Source: an uncultured Lachnospiraceae bacterium
GTDB taxonomy: Bacteria > Bacillota > Clostridia > Lachnospirales > Lachnospiraceae
NCBI GenBank assembly: GCA_937920345.1
Contig: CALGVA010000063.1
Span: forward strand, 1 to 17,256
Direction: 5' to 3'
Length of the DNA stretch: 17,256 bases
Numbering within the stretch: position 1 is the first letter of the stretch; each line of letters opens with the position of its first letter. This document shows, one piece after another, positions 13,740-17,256 of this stretch. The notes below the pieces were generated by a model that worked only from the letters and a program-made list of their open reading frames with translations, made no database searches and was not told where the DNA came from. The position numbers and the translations under genes are program-made.

Positions 13740-15212
13740 ATGAGCGAAAATGTATTAGTAGAAGCAAGACTTACAAAGCTGGAGTATGTAAGGGATATTA
13801 CCAATCCCTATCCTGAACGCTTTGAAAGAACTCACGAATTGTATGAAGTCGGAGATTTGCCGGACGGTGTAGACGGTGTTCGGGCTGCAGGCCGTATCAT
13901 GTCTATGCGTAAAATGGGAAAGCTGTCATTTTTAACAATTGCTGACATTGAGGGCAAAATGCAAATTGCAGTAAAGAAAGATGTCGTAGGAGAAGAAGCC
14001 TATGAATTTTTCAAAAAGGGATTTGACCTTGGTGACTTCTTTGGTGTTGAAGGTGAAATGTTCACGACGCAAACGGGAGAAAAGACAATCCGGGCGAAAC
14101 AGATTTTCTTCCTTGGAAAGTCTTTGCGCCCTCTTCCTGAAAAGTTCCACGGTATTCAAGATACGGAAATTTGCTATCGTCAGCGTTATCTTGATTTGTG
14201 TATGAATGATGAAACCAAAGAGCGGTTTTTGAAAAAGTGTCGCTTTATAACGGAAATTCGCCACTATCTTGAGGAGAATGGCTATATTGAAATAGAAACT
14301 CCTGTTTTAATAGACCATCCATCTGGTGCAACAGCAAGACCGTTCATTTCTCATCATAACGCGTTGGATATGGATGTTTATTTGCGAATTGCTCCTGAAA
14401 CCTATTTAAAGCGGGCGATTGTGGGAGGTTTTACCAAAGTTTTTGAATTTGCCCGCTGTTTTAGGAACGAAGGTATGGATGCAACACACTTACAAGATTT
14501 TACAATGCTTGAAGGTTACTGTGCTTACTATAATTATAGTGATAATATGAAATTTTTACAGAATATGCTGATAACTGTAGTCACGAAGATTTGGGGAACT
14601 CCTGAAATCGTAGTTAACGGAAACACTATCAATTTTGCTTCTGAATGGGAAGCAGTTACTTTTCGCGACCTCATTCTTCGGGACTGCGGTATTGATATTG
14701 AAGGTTACAAGACAGCAGAAGAATTACTTGAAAAGATTGAAGAACAACATATCGACCTTGCTTCTGCGACCGACCCCTACAAGTTGGGGCGTGGCAGTTT
14801 GATTGATTTACTTTATAAAAAAGTCAGCCGTCCAAAGCTGATTGCGCCAACGTTCCTGATTGCACATCCAACCGACCTTTCGCCGCTGGCAAGGGCAAAC
14901 GATCATAACCCCGAACTGTCTGACCGTTTTCAGTTGATTATCAATGGTGCGGAAATTATCAATGCTTACTCTGAATTGGTTAATCCCGTTGAACAGCGTG
15001 ACCGTCTTATGGAACAGGCTCGTTGCAACGCAAACGGTGATGAAGAAGCAATGGTGATGGATGAGGACTATGTAAATGCAATGGAGTACGGTATGCCCCC
15101 TGTTTCTGGCTGGGGTATGGGGATCGACAGAGTGTTGCAGGTGCTTATGGGAACAGACAATATCCGTGATACTGTAATGTTCCCAATTATGCGCCCCTTG
15201 GATTGTAAATAA
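13740..15212 (+). CDS. lysS: lysyl-tRNA synthetase, class II, divergent form
   Basis: LysRS charges tRNA-Lys. The 490-residue product has an N-terminal OB-fold anticodon domain (~50-130, with RIMSMRKMGKLSFLTI) and a class II core. Motif 1 is in IEIETPVL (184-191). Motif 2 is FEFARCFRNEGMDATHLQDFTMLEGY (235-260), against the usual RNFRNEG..THNPEFTMLEFY. Motif 3 is GWGMGIDRVLQ (457-467), against GxGxGIDR. The family segments GATARPF and RIAPETYLKR are intact, so it should be active. The DNA is clearly more AT-rich than argS or carB, which suggests transfer or a second copy. A lysine T-box precedes it, and the ATG has AAAGGATGTG upstream. The genome outside the window may carry another lysS. Confidence 0.95.
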   Translation: MSENVLVEARLTKLEYVRDITNPYPERFERTHELYEVGDLPDGVDGVRAAGRIMSMRKMGKLSFLTIADIEGKMQIAVKKDVVGEEAYEFFKKGFDLGDFFGVEGEMFTTQTGEKTIRAKQIFFLGKSLRPLPEKFHGIQDTEICYRQRYLDLCMNDETKERFLKKCRFITEIRHYLEENGYIEIETPVLIDHPSGATARPFISHHNALDMDVYLRIAPETYLKRAIVGGFTKVFEFARCFRNEGMDATHLQDFTMLEGYCAYYNYSDNMKFLQNMLITVVTKIWGTPEIVVNGNTINFASEWEAVTFRDLILRDCGIDIEGYKTAEELLEKIEEQHIDLASATDPYKLGRGSLIDLLYKKVSRPKLIAPTFLIAHPTDLSPLARANDHNPELSDRFQLIINGAEIINAYSELVNPVEQRDRLMEQARCNANGDEEAMVMDEDYVNAMEYGMPPVSGWGMGIDRVLQVLMGTDNIRDTVMFPIMRPLDCK

Positions 15213-15462
15213 TCCTGCCCCGCCATCCCGACACACAGAAACCCTTTGTACGATCATAAAGCAGCTGCCCCGTTTTGCCCGGTATCCGGCATGAATCAGT
15301 TTTATTCTGGCCAGTTTACACGCTCCATTCATGTCGTGTTATATTGTATGTAACATGCCGGTACAGGACTGGAAGAAAATTTTTAAAAGAAAAAATGAAC
15401 CAGATTCCCGCACGCGGACTCTTATTAGCAGGTGCACCGAAAAGAACAGAGGAGAAGATACT
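15213..15462 (+). other. lysS-sigma gap with a possible promoter
   Basis: No gene is seen. A TTTACA (15315-15320) followed by ttatat/tatatt near 15339-15345 (spacing 18-19) may be the promoter of the sigma factor gene. A tgcccggtatccggca hairpin lies near 15278-15293 without a T-run. The frame that runs into the sigma gene is open from 15331, but its upstream ATG has no binding site. Confidence 0.35.
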
Positions 15463-16026
15463 TTGGAAGAAGAAATTCTGGCGGCCCAGCTGCGGGAAGG
15501 CAGCAGAGAGGCTTTTGACAAGCTGTATGAAAAGTATAAGAATATGGCGATTCGCACGGCATATCTGATCACAGGCAATCCAATGGACAGTGAGGACGTG
15601 GTACAGGAGACTTTTGTGAAAGTCTGGCTGCACGCCCGTGAACTGCACAGCGACAGCGGATTTAAGCCGTGGATGATGCAGATTCTGGTAAGAACAGCCT
15701 ACCGCATGGCGAAGAAAAGCAGGCGGGAGATTCCCGATGACTGCGTGGCGGACAGAATGAAAGTGACGGAGGATCTCTCTTCTCTGGATCAGATCATACA
15801 GACACAGGAGGCTGAGATGATCGCGGCTGCAGTCAGAAGCCTGCCGGTGAAACTCCGGACGGTGGTGGTATTATACTATTATGATTCTCTTTCCGTAAAA
15901 GAGATCGCGGCGGCGCTCGGAGTGCTGGAGGGAACGGTGAAATCCAGGCTGTATACCGCCAGACGGCGGCTCAAGGTAACACTGCAGGACCGGGTCAGTG
16001 AAGTGTATGCGGCAACGGAGAATTGA
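15463..16026 (+). CDS. ECF-type RNA polymerase sigma factor
   Basis: This is an extracytoplasmic-function sigma-70 family protein. I place the start at TTG 15463 (LEEEILAAQLREGSREAF), 187 residues, because GAGGAG lies about 8 bases upstream; a start at ATG 15331 would add 44 residues, too long and without a binding site. Region 2 runs from about residue 18 (FDKLYEKYKNMAIRTAYLITG, DSEDVVQETFVKVW) and region 4 from about 120 (AAVRSLPVKLRTVVVLYYYDSLSVKEIAAALGVLEGTVKSRLYTARRRL), which is the DNA-binding helix-turn-helix. It is followed after 47 bases by a single-pass membrane protein that is its likely partner. Promoter targets are unknown; autoregulation is common in this family. Confidence 0.92.
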   Translation: MEEEILAAQLREGSREAFDKLYEKYKNMAIRTAYLITGNPMDSEDVVQETFVKVWLHARELHSDSGFKPWMMQILVRTAYRMAKKSRREIPDDCVADRMKVTEDLSSLDQIIQTQEAEMIAAAVRSLPVKLRTVVVLYYYDSLSVKEIAAALGVLEGTVKSRLYTARRRLKVTLQDRVSEVYAATEN

Positions 16027-16073
16027 GCGACAGCATGGTATGGTAACCGGAAAGGTGAACGAGGAGGGTTTAT

Positions 16074-17039
16074 ATGCGTACGGAACAGGATTTTGACAGT
16101 ACTGTAAAAGCAGCTTTGCATAAATCATGCGGCGGCATTTCAGCTTCGGAAGAGTTAAAGCGCAGAATCGATGAAACGATCTGCAATGGGCAGGAGGACA
16201 ATTCTATGAAGCATATGAGTGTTAAGAAATTATGTATCGGTGTGGCGGCAGCATGTCTGCTTGTGTCAGGCGGTGCCGTGTTTGCCGGCGGTGCATCTTA
16301 TTTTGTAAGCAGCAGCGCCACAGAGCCGGCGTATACAGACTACCGGGATATGGACAAGGCCGAAAAAGAGCTGGGCTTTGCGGTGAACAGCGTGGAGCGG
16401 TTTGCCAACGGCTATGCATTCGACGGCGTGAGCGTTGAGAGTATCGACGCTTATACCGAAGAAACAGGCAGGCTCTACAGCATTCCGACGATGGATATCA
16501 GATACCGGAAAGACGGAAATATGATCGACCTCAATGTAAATGAAAAAGTGGATGACGGCATGGGGGGTATGAAACCCAAACAGCCGGATACTGTACGGAC
16601 ATGTGGAGACATTACACTGCGGTATGACGAATATACGAATAAAATCGTGCCGGTTTCCTATGAGATGACAGAGGAAGATAAGCGCAATGAGCAGAGAGAC
16701 GATTATAATTTTATTTATCAGTCAGTGTCGGTGCAGGGGAAGCCGGAGGAGGAAATGTCGGTAACCGTCAAAGGAGATTGTGAACAGAACGGTTCGTACG
16801 AGTTAAAGACAGGAGAATTTATTGTTTCGGAGGATGGTATTACAGCAGTGATCGGCGAGGGCTTTGCGGGAGACGAGAGTGATCTCTTATCGGCGGCAGA
16901 CGATTGGTATCGCATTGAGCAGGTGCAGATTGTAAGCTGGGAGAAGGATGGTGTAGCCTATAATCTCTCCGGGGCGGATCTTAACTTGAGCGCGGATGAA
17001 CTGTTAGACATGGCGGAGGAGATTCTTTCGGCGGAGTAA
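16074..17039 (+). CDS. single-pass membrane protein, probable anti-sigma factor
   Basis: The 321-residue product starts at ATG 16074 after GAGGAGGG (16061-16068). The N-terminal ~50 residues are cytoplasmic with ISASEELKRRIDETI, the kind of short helical segment that binds sigma factors. One membrane segment follows (~52-75, LCIGVAAACLLVSGGAVFAGG). The remaining ~245 residues are outside, with acidic and Tyr-rich stretches and no family I can name with confidence (similar in size to the external domains of clostridial anti-sigma proteins). Position 47 bases after an ECF sigma gene supports a sigma/anti-sigma pair in one operon. The signal and release mechanism cannot be read. No classic zinc-binding anti-sigma motif is seen, so the pairing is inferred from position and topology. 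Confidence 0.75.
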   Translation: MRTEQDFDSTVKAALHKSCGGISASEELKRRIDETICNGQEDNSMKHMSVKKLCIGVAAACLLVSGGAVFAGGASYFVSSSATEPAYTDYRDMDKAEKELGFAVNSVERFANGYAFDGVSVESIDAYTEETGRLYSIPTMDIRYRKDGNMIDLNVNEKVDDGMGGMKPKQPDTVRTCGDITLRYDEYTNKIVPVSYEMTEEDKRNEQRDDYNFIYQSVSVQGKPEEEMSVTVKGDCEQNGSYELKTGEFIVSEDGITAVIGEGFAGDESDLLSAADDWYRIEQVQIVSWEKDGVAYNLSGADLNLSADELLDMAEEILSAE

Positions 17040-17102
17040 ATTGCGTGAAGTACAGGCAATTCGCTTATCCGGTTCCGTGAGACAAATCCCGTAATGATAA
17101 TG

Positions 17103-17127
17103 AAGCTTAATTTTTTGTAAGTTTTTT
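17103..17127 (+). terminator. AT-rich intrinsic terminator
   Basis: aagctta (17103-17109) pairs with taagttt (17118-17124, one G-U), and the T-run continues to 17127. It probably ends the sigma/anti-sigma operon ahead of the tRNA promoter. Confidence 0.45.
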
Positions 17128-17137
17128 CCGAAAATAC

Positions 17138-17167
17138 TTGACAAGCAGTCATAAGAAATTGTATACT
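17138..17167 (+). promoter_or_regulatory. tRNA-Val promoter
   Basis: TTGACA (17138-17143) and TATACT (17162-17167) are separated by 18 bases; start near 17174. A hairpin gcgggt/acccgc follows at about 17174-17195 before the tRNA. Confidence 0.7.
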
Positions 17168-17203
17168 AGCAAAGCGGGTTGCGTGAGTGACCCGCATATA
17201 AAT

Positions 17204-17256
17204 GGGGTCTTAGCTCAGCTGGGAGAGCATCTGCCTTACAAGCAGAGGGTCATAGG
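17204..17256 (+). tRNA. tRNA-Val (anticodon UAC), cut by the window end
   Basis: The acceptor strand ggggtct (17204-17210), D-arm gctc/gagc (17213-17216, 17225-17228) and anticodon stem tctgc/gcaga (17230-17234, 17242-17246) are complete. The loop cttacaa has anticodon TAC (17237-17239), which reads valine GUA. The variable loop and the start of the T-arm are visible, and the rest lies beyond the window. Confidence 0.95.

Noticed and set aside
1..17256. CRISPR array or prophage genes
   Set aside because: The only direct tandem repeats are the 45-bp and 48-bp arrays, which lack unique spacers and cas genes; no phage structural or integrase gene is present.

Overview
This window looks like the chromosome of a Lachnospiraceae-type Clostridia bacterium. 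The evidence is the strong GGAGG ribosome binding sites, consensus sigma-A promoters, a canonical Firmicutes T-box ahead of lysS, a TxpA-like small hydrophobic toxin gene, and housekeeping genes (carAB, argS) of clostridial character. No species can be named from the sequence alone. Most of the window is moderately GC-rich. The first ~1.9 kb and the lysS block are clearly more AT-rich and may be acquired.

Layout. 1-1121 is AT-rich and gene-poor: it has two segments bounded by inverted repeats (209-342 and 572-706) and a row of small hairpins (885-1054). 1122-1640 encodes an unrecognised, very acidic protein. 1691-1862 is a compact transcription unit with a consensus promoter, a structured ~137-nt RNA and a strong terminator; it is an unassigned small RNA or riboswitch-like element. 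2235-3488 encodes a zinc-ribbon, single-pass membrane protein with a 48-bp in-frame tandem repeat, preceded by a 16-codon leader frame. 3583-8293 is the carAB operon (carbamoyl phosphate synthase), with a multi-hairpin carA-carB spacer. 8402-9139 is queH (queuosine synthesis), convergent with an NAD(P)-dependent epimerase-like gene at 9186-10097.

10148-10480 holds a type I toxin-antitoxin module that ordinary gene length cut-offs miss. A 53-codon hydrophobic toxin gene lies on the minus strand. A strong promoter drives an opposing short RNA, and the two converge on a shared terminator. A DSP-type phosphatase (10575-11141) follows, then four 45-bp tandem hairpin repeats plus a perfect 13-bp hairpin (11143-11329), then argS (11350-13131). 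A lysine T-box leader (13346-13690) controls an unusual AT-rich class II lysS (13740-15212). An ECF sigma factor with a TTG start and its probable membrane partner follow (15463-17039). The window ends inside a tRNA-Val(UAC) gene that has its own promoter.

The genes are mostly independent units: nucleotide and arginine precursor supply, tRNA modification and charging, and an envelope signalling pair. The items most worth a second look are non-coding or very small: the promoter-RNA-terminator unit at 1691-1862, the toxin-antitoxin module, the argS-upstream repeats, and the leader frame at 2138-2188.
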